The notes: generated by a model from the sequence alone, not told the origin. A DNA stretch of 64,000 nucleotides from Sepiola atlantica (GCA_963556195.1 OY744525.1:77721844-77785843), one strand, 5' to 3'; positions 1-12,119 are shown, numbered from the stretch's first letter. Program-made: numbers and translations.

Positions 1-477
1 CATTCCGTACTCACAAAATGAAATTAAATTAAAACATATCACCCTTGAATATCCATTCAAATTGTTAGCTAAATTAAATTAATTTAGTTAAATTCATAAT
101 CTTCATTAAAAGATTAATTTAATTAATATATTAAAAGATTTTGTTAGTTTTAATATTACATTTTTATTTTAATTATTTAAAAAATTTCATTACAAAATCT
201 TAAATAAATGAATATCGTTATGTTTTATCACTGAAATTTTAAGTAAGTTGATATTTTATTTATTTTTAGAAAAATTCAATTTTTATTTCTCTAAAAAATA
301 AAAACATATTTCTGAATTGGTTTATTTGTATTCTCTTCCAATATTTTATTTAAAAAAATTATATTTCCATCAGAAAATAAATCTTATAATCCTTTTTAAA
401 ATTCTTTAAATAAAAATACTTACTATTTTAAAATTGACATTTAGTTATGTAAACATCATCAGCATCATTATCATCAG

Positions 478-858
478 CAGCAGTAATGGAAAGAGGAAAG
501 CAGAAAATGACAGAGGAATACATTCATTAGTATAGTGCTTATTTAGTATTTATTAATTTATGTCCAAATATATTTTTAAAATTCGTAATGTATTTTTTTT
601 TTTACAATTAACACTGATTATCACTGAAATAAAAATATTTCTTTGTTAAGTTTTTGTTCCAAGACCTCATTTCTGTCAATAGTATAGTGACCTACCATAA
701 AGAAAGAATGAGGCAGCCATTACTCAGGCAACACACAACGTAGGACTACTAGCTTATGTGGAACACAAAGAAGAATTTTAAAAATACCACAATACAATTA
801 TTACAATGAATTCCAAATTTTACCAATGTGCAATATATGAACAGAAATAAGAACAAAG
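478..858 (+). promoter_or_regulatory. Gene 1 promoter module and non-coding first exon
   Basis: Two blocks recur upstream of all six genes. Block A (about 478-520) has the AGAAAGA...AGCAGA core. Block B (about 712-750) reads GCAGCCATTACTCAGGCA followed by CGTAGGACT. The module ends at the donor ACAAAG/GTAAGT (858/859), 146 nt after the start of block B. I infer that block B lies near the transcription start and that the sequence up to 858 is a 5' UTR exon spliced to the acceptor at 1584-1586. The start site itself cannot be fixed from sequence. Confidence 0.7.
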
Positions 859-1586
859 GTAAGTAGCTATAATTTTACTTCTTCCTTTGTCTTTGTCATC
901 AAATACAAGTTATATAAAAGGCATAATGTTGAAGCAAAGACAATGTGTTGGCCGTCTGAGCTTACATCTTATAATATTATTTAAAAAATAAATAAGGCAT
1001 CGCCTATTTCTATGATAACCTAGTGTCTAATAATCTTTGATCTCTTGTTTATATACATTTTCATTATTTTCTTTGAAATTATATTTTTTTAGATATACAT
1101 AATTTTTATCTAAAGAAAACAAGCTTGTAAACTCAACAATAGAGACAGTTATTACGAATGGATGAAGTTTTAATTATATTAATGATGTTTTAACATATTT
1201 GACCAGATGTTTTTTTTTTAGTTTCTGGGAGAATATATTGTTCACTTATAATTATTTGTAATGTTCAAGCTTTTATTATTCTACTATATTTTCCTTGTTT
1301 AAGTAAAGCTCAATTGATGTTTACTATTCTAATTATTACCGATTTGAAATGACATTTTTATTAAGAAAACGGTATTAATTTTACTCCAGCTTTATAAAGA
1401 AAATCCGTTTTAATATAATTGAAATTTATTTTATCAATTTCTAGGTTGGTAGTTTTTAATTTCATAAGCTCATCTAATTAAACTTACAACCATATATTTT
1501 TATTAAAAGATTTCTTTAAATAATTGTGATAGATAATTTTCTTTTCTTGAAATAATAATTAATAAAGAAAATTTATTAAATTCCAG
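859..1586 (+). other. Gene 1 first intron (5' UTR intron)
   Basis: AT-rich sequence between the inferred donor at 859-860 and the acceptor TTCCAG ending at 1586. I see no gene or recognisable repeat in it. The 5' UTR then continues from 1587 to 1630. Confidence 0.55.
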
Positions 1587-1630
1587 GTACAAGAAACCAG
1601 TGACTTTCCGGATTATAATTTTATCAAAAT

Positions 1631-4027
1631 ATGTTAACAAAAATTTATTTGATTCTCTCTGTCATCCACATTTGTTTATGTGCGGATCTCACTTACTATG
1701 TGGAAGAAGGAAAAAGTCCAGGTACTTACCTGGGAGATGTTGCCACTGACTCTCTTGTGATTAAGAATATATCACCTCAAGATTCTAACCAAATTAGTTT
1801 TGGTCTTTTGCAAAAAGGCGCCACTGGCAGTTCACCATTATTCCGAATATCTGAGAAATCTGGCAAACTCTACACTGCCCAAACATTAGATGCTGAGTCT
1901 TTGTGCCTTTTCAATAAGAAATGTTTTCAAATGGTTGACTTAGCAGTGAGGAAAGGAACAACTGTTTTCAAATTATTGGAAATAAAAGTCATCATTAAAG
2001 ATATCAATGATCACCAGCCTGAGTTTCCAGAGAAAAAAGTTAGTATAACATTTTTAGAGGTATTTGCTAAAGGTGCAAGACAGTCAATTCCAAATGCAAT
2101 CGACAAAGATGTGGGAATTATTAATTCCAAAATAACATATGAACTTATGAAGCATAGAGAGCAACCTTTCTCTTTGTTTGTATCTAAAAGTGTTGATGGG
2201 ACATCAAAATTGAGTATAATTTTAGAAAAAAATCTTGATAGAGAAATAAAAGACTCTTATATGCTTCAAGTGATTGCAAAAGACGGAGGTTCTCCACCTA
2301 AAGAAAGTGTTTTAAATGTTGATGTTATTGTCTTAGATATTAATGACAATATTCCTGTTTTCTCACATAAAGTTTACAATGTCTCAATCCAACATAATCA
2401 TGAAGAAGTGAAACCTGTTACTGTATTGTCTGCTACAGATTTGGATTCTGGAAAGAATGGCAAAATTTTATATCACATCAGTGTAAAAACAAATGAAATA
2501 ACCAGAAGTGCTTTTAAAATAAATGAACAAACAGGTGAACTATTTCTAAACAAGAAAGTGACTTTAAGAAAAGATTTGGTTTATGAATTATATGTTGAAG
2601 CTTCAGATGGTGGAAATCCACCTTTAAGTTCATTAGCAAAGGTTTTAATAAATGTGATCAATGAACAAAATAATGCCCCAATTATTGATGTAAACTTCTT
2701 CTCAACATCAAAGGAAAACACAGTTGATGTTTCTGAGAACATAAAAGTTGGCAGTTTCATTGCTTATGTAAAAGTAAGTGATGAGGATGCTGGTCAGAAT
2801 GGAGAGGTGAACTGTGAAATTAAACATGATAAATTTCAATTGCAAAACATGGGAACCAAGAAATACCAAGTGATAGTGAAAACTCTTTTAGACAGGGAAA
2901 CTGAAGAGCACCACAGTATAATTATCAAATGTCAAGACAAAGGATCTCCTCCTCTTCAAAGCAAAAGGACATTTTCTGTACATGTCATTGATGTTAATGA
3001 TGTAGAACCAGTGTTTTCTAAACAATTATTTAAATTCTTCATTGATGAAAATCAGAGATCAAAAATACCTATTGGCACCGTCAATGCCACAGATCCAGAC
3101 TTGGGACTTGGAGGTAAACTGTCTTTTTCTTTACTGACCACCAATAAACAATTTGTACCATTTCGAATCACTGAAACTGGATTAATCTCTTCAATTATGT
3201 CTTTAGACCATGAGTTTCAAGATACTTATAATTTTGAAGTGTTTGTAAAAGACAAAGGAAGTCCATCATTGAATAACACAGTGAATGTGATTGTTAAGGT
3301 GAGAGATGAAAATGATAATGCTCCATATTTCACATTTCCCAGTGTTAATCCTTATAATATGGATGTAACATATTACCCCCATCATACAAAGAACATCAGC
3401 CAGATAAAGGCATCAGACAGTGACAGTCAAGAGAATGCATTTCTAAAATATGAAATAATCAGAGGAAATAGCAAACAGATATTCAGCATCAACCAGTACA
3501 CTGGTTTGTTATGTTCAACTCATGTCCTAAGCCAACAAGATGCTGGCTCATATGAGCTGGAGTTTCTAGTGAAGGACAGTGGTAGTCCAGTTCTATCAGC
3601 CAGAACTACTGTATATTTGACACTAACCGTCAGCAACAAAACATCAGAAATGTTAAATGCTGTTAACATCAAAAAAGATAACAAGATCCACCTGACTTCA
3701 GCAATTATCATTGTGTCTGTAGCAGTGACAATAGCTGTGATCATTACAGCTTCAATCTCAGTGTGTATCCTTCGCTGTTGCAATCCTCGAAGTGTTCCAG
3801 TAGTAGAAGGCGGATATGTGAGTAGTGGTCAGAGACATTTGATAAGTCCTCCTTACCCAGCAAATCCTTGGTCTAATGTTGCTCTTCCTACAAGTGATGC
3901 AGTTGGTATGAGAAGAAGCAGTCAACCACCAACACCCAGAATGCAAACCCATCCTTACTCAAGTGCTCAACAAATGTTGTCTTCTCAAGCAAGAAAACCA
4001 GAACCAGCCCCTGACTCTGTTTCACAG
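1631..4027 (+). CDS. Protocadherin gene 1, exon 1 (EC1-EC6, TM; ectodomain class A)
   Basis: Encodes the ectodomain, membrane helix and proximal tail of a clustered-type protocadherin, a calcium-dependent homophilic neuronal adhesion receptor at the plasma membrane. Residues 1-18 are a signal peptide ending CLCA. EC1 starts at DLTYYVEEGKSPG and has the Cys-X5-Cys loop. Domain boundaries are marked by DINDHQPEF (124), DINDNIPVF (236), NEQNNAP (344), DVNDVEPVF (454) and DENDNAPYF (559). The helix is about 690-714. The exon ends in phase 0 at CAG/GTAAAT after DSVSQ (799 codons), and the full protein joins 4245-4404 and 15133-15422 (948 aa). An open frame runs past the donor to 4147, so intron retention would give 838 aa. 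EC2 starts with a patch (FLEVFAKGARQ) unlike its paralogues. Family known; adhesion role inferred. Confidence 0.95.
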
Positions 4028-4244
4028 GTAAATCAAATTTTCAATAATAAGTGTCTTTTTCTATTTTTTTATATAATTAAAAAAATGATTTTATTAATTC
4101 TAAATTGTACATTTGACTATACTCATTCTGTTAACAATCATTCATAATATTTACATTTGCAATTAATTTATTAAATTAATTATGTAAATAATTTTCATAT
4201 TTTAGCATTTACTTTGATTTTTAATATTTTACTATTCTATTTAG

Positions 4245-4404
4245 ATGTATATTCAAGATGTGGCATTGCCATCTGGTAGTGACAGGAACCAGAAAAAAGT
4301 TGGCAGAATGCAAAACTATTCTAGTAGAAATTCTATAAAATCTCACAATGATGACAGACAAGGTTGGAATGATAGAAACACAAGACCAATTGAAGGCCTG
4401 ACAG
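4245..4404 (+). CDS. Protocadherin gene 1, exon 2 (cytoplasmic, type a)
   Basis: A 160-nt exon between TTTAG and G/GTGAGT. It enters in phase 0 and leaves in phase 1. It encodes MYIQDVALPSGSDRNQKK and continues to PIEGLT. The leading Met is an internal residue, not a start, because genes 3 and 6 have Leu and Val here. The preceding intron is only 217 bp, as in the other type-a genes 4 and 6. The role is a cytoplasmic tail segment of unknown binding partners. Confidence 0.9.
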
Positions 4405-4557
4405 GTGAGTTATTAAAGACAATTGTTTTTACATACTGTTTTTTTTTTCACCTAATATATAGTCTTTTTAATCTAACACATGTAATATTTTATGTAATCT
4501 AACAAAAATAAGAAATATTACCTTTGTTAAAATGAATTGAAAGATTACTAAGAAAAT

Positions 4558-6155
4558 TGGGATCAATTAAGTTATAAGGACCCCAGAAAAATGCAAAGAC
4601 GAGAGGAACGCATTCGGGTCTACACCGGTTTGTTCTAGTTCGCCTTTGCACATTGTAAACAAATGGCTTTTCATCACAATGTCGATTTTTAATATAGGGA
4701 AAGATATATTTTAAGAAAAAAGAGAGCGTGTCTCTATTTACTTGCTTCCCCACGAGGGCGAAATGCATAATGAAATTATAGGGTGCATCTTTTTTTTTTA
4801 AAAAAACGTTTTAATAAACAAATGAATCATTGTCCCTATTTGTCAAAACAGAAGATTCTATTTTTCGGGTTGTGTACACTTTCAGCTATATTCTCTATGA
4901 TTATCTGATTTATATTTAAATTATTATTATTCTAATAAATATATAAATTGTTTTCTTTTAAAGAGGAATAATTATTTTATATTTTAATATTTATATTATT
5001 TTTTTGTAGGCATTTTAACTTTTAGCATATCGAATTCACTTTTCGTTATTCAATTTGTAGTTTTAAAATTACAGGTGGACTCGAGTAATCGTCCATTTTG
5101 TCTCCCAACAAGGGCAGAGTTAGATTTAAAAAATAAGTTTACAAACTTTTTTCTGTGAGCAAAACGTATAAACAAACGAAATACCATTTAACTTTTTTTA
5201 AATTAAAACTATTTTGCATCATTTTTTCACCATCTTTTCTGTCCTTAGTCAGTGAAAGAGAAATCCTTCCAGACTGAGGCAGTTTAAATTTTTGTCCCAC
5301 TCCAAAGTGCCCCCTTTTTTTGAGTGTTGGATTTTCCCTACATTAAAAATTGACATTAGAAATTTATAAAATAATAAATTTATAATTTTGAAAAAAGTTA
5401 CAAACTTTTTGCCCTCCCACTAGGGCAGATTAGACACATGGTCGGTTTTTAATGTAGGGAAAATCCAGCTCCCCAAAAAGATGCACTCTGAGTTAGGACA
5501 AAAATTAAAATTGCTTCAGTCTAGAAGAATTTCTCTGTCACTGACCGAAGAGAATAAAGATGAAATGTAGTATCAGAACATGTACTACACTTTGCTCTTA
5601 GCCAAAAAAGTCAAGGACAAAAGCTAAATATTTTACAAAAAAATATTTACATAAATATTGGATTGTATTAAAAAGGCACGCAGAAAATATCTTTTTCAAA
5701 ACTGCTCTTGACCTTTAAAAGAAAAAAATGTATATATTTATTAGAATCATAATAATTTAAATATAAATCAGAAAATCGTAGAAAATGAAGTCATTTGAAA
5801 ACGAGAATTTAGGATGCTGAAAGCGTACACAACCCGAAAAATAGAATCTTCTGTTTTTTACAGATAGGGAGAATAATTCATTTGTTTATTAAAACATTTT
5901 ATAAAGAAAGAGACGCACCCTATAAGGTTTTATTTTATTATGCATTCCGCCCTCATGGGGAGCCAAGTAAATAGGGACACGCTCTTTTTTTTCTTAAAAT
6001 ATATCTTTCCCTATATTAAAAATCCACATTGTGATGAAAAGTCATTTGTTTACAGCGTTCGAATGTCAACCGGGAAAAACCGGTGTAGACCTGAATGCGT
6101 TCCTCTCGTCTTTGCATTTTTCTGGGGTCCTTAAAACCTAATTGATCCGAAAATT
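4558..6155. mobile_element. Fold-back element with arms of about 420 bp, gene 1 intron
   Basis: The left arm (about 4558-4975) reappears as its reverse complement at about 5715-6155. Both outer ends carry GACCCCAGAAAAATGCAAAG or its complement, and both contain the fragment translating as QVNRDTL..FLKYIFPYIKN. The centre is also partly palindromic: 5083-5345 mirrors 5405-5560 and includes GTCAATTTTTAATGTAGGG-type motifs. A U2 snRNA-like fragment lies at 5577-5616. No transposase is seen. The family is not recognised. Confidence 0.8.
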
Positions 6156-8204
6156 ATAATACTGATCTATACTTTATAATTATTACCTAAAGCAACTTTA
6201 TTTCAATGTTAAACTGACTTCTACACTTTGTTATGTAGATTGCTTCTAAATGAATTATAAAAATAGTTTTATTCTATTTTTATCTTTATAATTTCATCAA
6301 TGTCTTTTATTTTCTTAATAATAGTAACTTGTGAAAATCATGTTATAATATGTTTGTTTTATCAAATATTTAGCTGAGTTTCATAAAAGGTGTTATATAT
6401 ATATATATATATATATACATACACACACACTAGCAGGACATGTGTCCCAGCGTTACCTGAGAAAATGGAGGAAACAAAGACACTCTTGTTCCCAACCCCG
6501 AACCCTATATTACTATTTTTATTTAAAGGTTTTACATTTTATAAGTATCAATATTGAAGCTATAAGTAAAATAAAATAAAAGTTTTTCTTTGCTGACACA
6601 TAACACAGATCCCACAATCTTACTATAAAACACCAGTGGAAATATCAAAATGAAAACTAATTTCTGAATTAAATTGATATTTATTTTCGAATATGAAAAG
6701 CTAATTTTGAACACTGAAAACGTATGAAAAAAAAGCAATTTTTAATTTCCGGGGTCTTGAAATGAAATCCCACTGTAAAAAAAAAGAGTGTGATTCAAAA
6801 TCATATCAAAATTATAATCTGTAATATTTGCTGAACATCTTCGTTAAAATGTATTTTTTTTTAATGTGGGACCTTTTTTGTTTAGTTTTGTTGTGACATT
6901 TATAAATCTTGTTGTAGATTGAAAGAATTTCCCTCCCTTCTATCTGTCACATCTCTATTCATAAGAAACATTCACGTGTGTGTATGTATAAACAAATTTT
7001 TTTTTAAGTATGATTTACGAAAATTTGTGTGTCTATGTCTCTCGTCTGTTTTTGGCAAGATATAATCCGTGTATTTATACACAACAATAACCACACGCGT
7101 AAATATTACATGATTTTTTTAAATTTTAGTACAATGAATAAAAGTTTGCTATTTTGCAAAGGTAGTAATAGGAGCGAGGCTAATACTGAAACGGTAACTA
7201 TCGAAAACTGTACTCTTGTAAATGATTTTCCCTGTATTAATGGGTAGGGTAAGAGTATATATTATATAGAGAGGTTAGTCCTCCTACTTCCTTCATACAT
7301 GACTGCCAACAAATTAAATATTAATCAAGACTAAATATAGAAAGTCTAAGAAATTGAACGAAAATAAATTTTTTGTTTCTAACAAGATGAACCAATATGT
7401 CCCCTATTGAACTAATAGAACAGACTTTTGCTACGAAAGATATAATGTAGGAATAAACTGATTTTACTTTATGTATTAGATATATATAATTGTGTGTCTG
7501 TGCATGTTTTCAGTAATAACATGACTTTAAAATTATATTCACTAATTGTCCACGAGTAGTTACTTTCGTTTTTCTTTTTTTTTCATATAAATACGCTTAA
7601 TACAATTTCCGTTCGTTTACTAGTAAAAAATGAGTAAAAGTTGACATTAAGAAAAATCACACTCGTGTAAGGTATTGTCATTCACCCTATTATCCTGGTG
7701 TTTCCCTGGAGTAGTTCTCTTTGTTTCCATTATGTTTTTTTTAAGTAAACTTCAGAAAATTGTCATTCGTTTACTGGGAGATAATCAAGACAGGATTGCT
7801 GTTAATACTACACTGGTAGGTTAAACTTTAACTATTTATTTAAAATTTAAAAAACGTCATTTCTGGTTGCGATGTAATAAAAAAAAAAAAAGGATAAAAA
7901 GTAGCTGCCCCTCTTCCCTCTATCTTGCTCCCCTCCTGTGTCTTTCACCTCAGAAGAATTTTTAAAAGTACATGTAATTTGGAGAGAGAGAAGGGAATTA
8001 AAGTCTAGTGGGAGGTTAGGGTTAGGATTAGTCAGTGATGAAATGTTTACGTAATGTAGCCATGGATATTATCAGTTAAAATAATTAGTTGAAAAGAAAT
8101 GATAACTTATGATTTGAATTATTAAAACAAATGAAAAATAAATGGATAATTGAAAGTAAAAATTTAGTTTCTTTACTTAATTAAATCATGATAATAACAA
8201 CATT
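6156..8204. other. Gene 1 intron 2, no gene seen
   Basis: AT-rich intronic DNA with a (TA)n(CA)n tract at about 6393-6430 followed by a TGTCCCAGCGTTACCTGAG fragment of the kind found near mollusc retroelement ends. Short open frames here show no family features and lack coding character. Confidence 0.5.
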
Positions 8205-10535
8205 CTTAGCGTAAGTGTTGTGGACCTGTTTAGGGTCCGGAATGAACACACGAACACAGGGCTTAGCAAAAACAAGTATATTGAAGAAAAGTATAATACA
8301 ACAGAGAAACAAGAGTAGTGGTACGTCAGTCTTGACTGCCAGTATAGATTGGGATTTACTCAATGCTGAGAAGCATATGCTTCCAGTATTTATTGCGAAT
8401 GGAAGAGTCCAAAGTCCATTATAGGTACGGTACCATACCCTCCTCCCAAGCTTTACCTGCTCAGGAGTATTAATATTGTTTCCTTTTTGGATTAATTACG
8501 ATAAGATCTGGAGACTTTCGTTTCCTTTTAGATTGCTGCTTTTCTGAGGCTGCTTGGGGTACTGGTATGTCGAAAGTATCGTATATGATGTTCATAACTT
8601 CTTTTTTCTTCTACCTGGGGAATGCTGCCTGTGTCATATGACAGTCGTTTTCTACTTTGATTTAGGTGTCTCTTATAAGAGAACTGATGTCCTTGGATTA
8701 TGTAAACCATATTTCCAATTCTCTTTTCTATCGTACCAAGTTCCCAGAAAGACGTGTTATTTTTAAACATCTTGAAATATACTCTGTCCCCTGGGATGTA
8801 TCGTTGTTTTTGATACAATAGAGGTTCAACCTTGTTTGGTCTGTTTAGACAGTAATTTGTCAAAAACGGATCTCACTTTTCGCACAATCATCATCTCCTC
8901 AGGAGATAATGAGGATGGTGTGTTAACGTTTGGAGTGATCGAGTACACTTGTAAAAACTGCTGCAGGGCCGTTTCTGTAGGAGTGCTTGGCCATTTGACT
9001 AAGGTTGATACGGGGTAGTCGTGATGTGTCTGATCTGGAAAATCTCACAGAACTCTTTGAAGTCGGAGGACGTAAATTGCGTTCTGTTGTCACTGACCAA
9101 ACAATCGACAACCTTAAAATGGGCGAACAATTCGTGCAGGAAGCTTATTGTTACCTCTGTAGTGGGCTTTTTACCTCATAACAATTCGGACCATTTGGAA
9201 AAACTATCGACTACAATTAGATAGTAAAATCCCTCCAACAGGCCTGCAAATTTTATATTTATCATTGACCAAGTTCGGTATGTCTTTGGCCATGGACTAT
9301 GTTTGATATGAGATGCCTTTGCCATATCTACAATGTTCTCAAGGTCCTGATCCATTTTAGGCTAGTACACAAAGCTGCGCATCAAACTTTTCATCCTATT
9401 TATGCCCGGATGGCCAATGTGAAAATCCTTCAGGATTCTCTTCTGTAATTTTTTTAGAATGATGACTCTCTTGTTGTACAAGAGTACATTGTCGCATAAT
9501 GCAAAACTGCAAAATGTTGGCCTTTATTAGCCATTTTAGTTTTTGTACTGATGATGAATTCATCATTAGAGGCTTCCTTTTTAATTTCATGTTGAGTTAC
9601 TGGGATCTCTCTTACCATGTTGCATAACATAGCTTTTATCTCCTCTTCTGCTCGCAGGGAAGCAATCACGGTGTCTTCTAGTGGCTCTTTCTGTCTCAGC
9701 ATAAGTCTAGACAATCCATCTGCGTGACAGATCTTTTTGATGGCAAATAATCCATTTTAAAATTATAATACAGTAAAATTGTTCCTCATCTCTGTAATCT
9801 ATTCGCCCCATACACATGCATACCTTTCTTTGAACCGTAAATGGTAATTGACGGTTTATGATCCATCTATAATGTGAACAATCTACTGTGTATATAGTGG
9901 TGGAACTTAGTTACAGCAAAAATTATTCCTAAAGCCTCATTTTCAATTTGGGAGTACTGCTTCTCCGCAAGAAGCAGGATCCTTGATACATGTATGATGG
10001 GTTTATGCGTTCCATCCGGCATTACATGAAGAATGCACACTCCTAATCCATATGAACTAGCGTCGCTAGCCACTATTATATCTAAGTCTGGGTTGTAATG
10101 CGTAAGGAATAAATCTGATGTCAGCATCTCAATAGTTTTGTCAAATGCCTCCTGGCATTTGAGCGTCCACTTCCAAACCTTATCCTTTTTTAATAGTTCA
10201 TTTAATGGAGCACGGAGGTTATGCATCTCTGGGATAAAAGCCTGGTAGTAATTTGCCAGTCCCAGAAAGCTCTCTAGTGCTGTGACGTTTTCCGGCGCCG
10301 ACATGTTCTTAATTATGGTGACCCGTTCTGGGTCCGGCTTTCTGCCGTCCTTGTCTATTACATGACCCAGATATTTGATTTTTTCTAAAAAAAAAAAAAA
10401 AAATCAAATTTTACCTCTTTAACTTTAAACCCGTAGTCCCAGATTCGCGAAAACACTTTGTTGACATGTTCCCGGCGTTGTTCTTTGTCTTTACTGTTAA
10501 TTAGTCCAAAGTCCGTTATAGGTACAGTACCATAA
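8205..10535 (-). mobile_element. Decayed Ty3/gypsy LTR retrotransposon remnant
   Basis: Read on the minus strand, 10509-9867 gives the end of the reverse transcriptase and the RNase H region (KYLGHVID, FLGLANYYQAFIPEM, SDASSYGLG, YSQIENEALGIIFAVTKFHHYIH). Lower down, about 9290-8860 reads as broken integrase core (VVDSFSKWSELL, VVDCLVSDN). The stretch 8863-8528 resembles an integrase C-terminus (PGDRVYFKM). Frames are broken by stops and by a poly-A/T run at 10389-10405, and gag, protease and most of the RT are absent. A 32-bp sequence at 8406-8437 recurs in the same orientation at 10503-10534 with two mismatches, which suggests LTR remnants at both ends. Confidence 0.8.
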
Positions 10536-10800
10536 CAGTAATTATAATGGATTTGACAGAGGAGAAATTCCCAGAAGAAAAATAAAAAATGTAGTCACAG
10601 TAACAAAGTTTGTTATTTAAAAGCGATTTATAAAAAAGCATTAGTTTTGTTAATTGTTAATTTGATTTGACTAGAGCCGACTGAGCTACATGAGTAATCT
10701 CCCCTCCTCTTTGGTTATGCTGATGGAAACAAAGATAGATAAACTGTCAGTTATTTTTTTGTAGACACTGTTTATGAAGGGCGAGTCACATAACCTAAAC

Positions 10801-11245
10801 GATCATCATCATCATCATCAGTCTTTTGATTATCGTGCAGGATTGGGGGCAATGTCCACGCCAGTGCATCCCCCTCCAGGCAGCTGGCTAGCTGCATGCA
10901 TGGCAGTCCTCACTGCAGATCTCCACTTTTGTCGATCCTGAGGGTCAGCATTTAAGAGCCTCCAGTCTCTGCGGTCTCTCTCTGTCAGCTCCCTCCAAGA
11001 CAACTTTGGCCGGCCAACTCTGCGCTTACCAGAGACTTGTTGGTTTAGTGCACAGTTGATTGCACTGCTGGATCTGCCCACGTGGCCATACCAGCAGAGT
11101 CTTCTCTCCCTCAAGATGGGATCAAGGTCTGCAAGACCACGTTTCCCCAGCAACTCACTTGTCTGCATGGTGAAAGCATCTCTTGGCTTGATGTTACAAA
11201 TCTGTCCAACCATTGCTCTGTCATTGCGCTGTAGACGTTGGAGGT
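10801..11245 (-). mobile_element. LINE 3' end fragment with (ATG)n tail
   Basis: Minus-strand reading gives the C-terminal part of a non-LTR retrotransposon polyprotein: RRLCWYGHVGRSSSAINCAL, then GKRRVGRPKLSWRELTERD and DRQKWRSAV. The pattern RxLxWxGHV...GRPKxxW is typical of LINE RT C-termini. The fragment ends at a TGATGA-type tail (10803-10820 on the + strand). It is strongly 5' truncated. Confidence 0.75.
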
Positions 11246-11709
11246 AAAATATATTTTTTATAAATATAAAAGATTTAAAGTATCACATACTTCTTAGCAC
11301 GACAGAAAACATAATTTTTTAAACATTTATGTATCATCAATGAAAGAAGGAAATGTATTAGTATTATTAATTAATATTAAGATGTTAGATTTGCTGCTGA
11401 GAGAATTGGCTTCCAGCCCAAATTTACATTGGCTGCTGGAAGTTTTTTCCCTCTGTGGAAAATATTCCATTCCAAGCAAGATAAGTTGTATCTGCAAAGA
11501 AAATAACTATAATAACATATTTATTGTTCCTAATAACATTCACCAATGTTCCACAAAAGAAAAAGCTAGACAGAATCAAATATTGATTTTTTGTATTAGA
11601 TGCTATTTAAGTCTGAAATATGAAATCCGGAACACTTAATTTTATATGTTGGATAAAATAAGATATAATTAAAAGTACAGAACACAAACTATCCATTTTA
11701 ATCTCTCTG

Positions 11710-11760
<51 letters not shown>

Positions 11761-12119
11761 GTGTGTGTGTGTGTGTGTGAGCCGTGTTTACATTGAGACA
11801 TGACCCTTTCATGCTAAAAAGGCTTAGCTTACTGTTGTAATATATTATCTGAACACTCATCTGTATATATATCTAGAAAGTTGGGCCCATATTTCTTCAA
11901 CTTCACACAATAGAGGCGCTCTTTCCTTTTTATATACTGCTTATGTATATGCAATTTGAGTCGTAAGGTTAACCAATTTGCATATTGCTTTTCAAGATGA
12001 AATTTTATTAATTAACTATTTGTTATTGATCGTTTTTATTTTAATATAACACACAATTCTGTTTAGAAATATTGTTTTATTTCATGGATAAATGTTTAAC
12101 ATTTGTGTTCAAATGTTCC
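11246..12119. other. Intron DNA with long (TA)n(TG)n microsatellite
   Basis: AT-rich intron of gene 1. A (TA)n tract followed by (TG)n spans about 11712-11779. Nothing else is recognisable. Confidence 0.6.

Noticed and set aside
3520..3783. An 87-codon minus-strand open frame repeated in all six exon 1 copies (also 20021, 31546, 39660, 47092, 57264)
   Set aside because: It lies antisense to EC6 and the membrane helix. Its conservation follows from the homogenised sense sequence.
4245..4502. Stand-alone small genes starting at exon 2 (4245, 22647) or inside exon 3 (27697, 35806, 53304)
   Set aside because: Splice sites on both sides and conserved phases show these are internal or terminal protocadherin exons. 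Genes 3 and 6 even lack the ATG in exon 2.
11607..11860. Two minus-strand open frames with histidine-threonine and tyrosine-isoleucine runs
   Set aside because: They are translations of the (TA)n(TG)n microsatellite.
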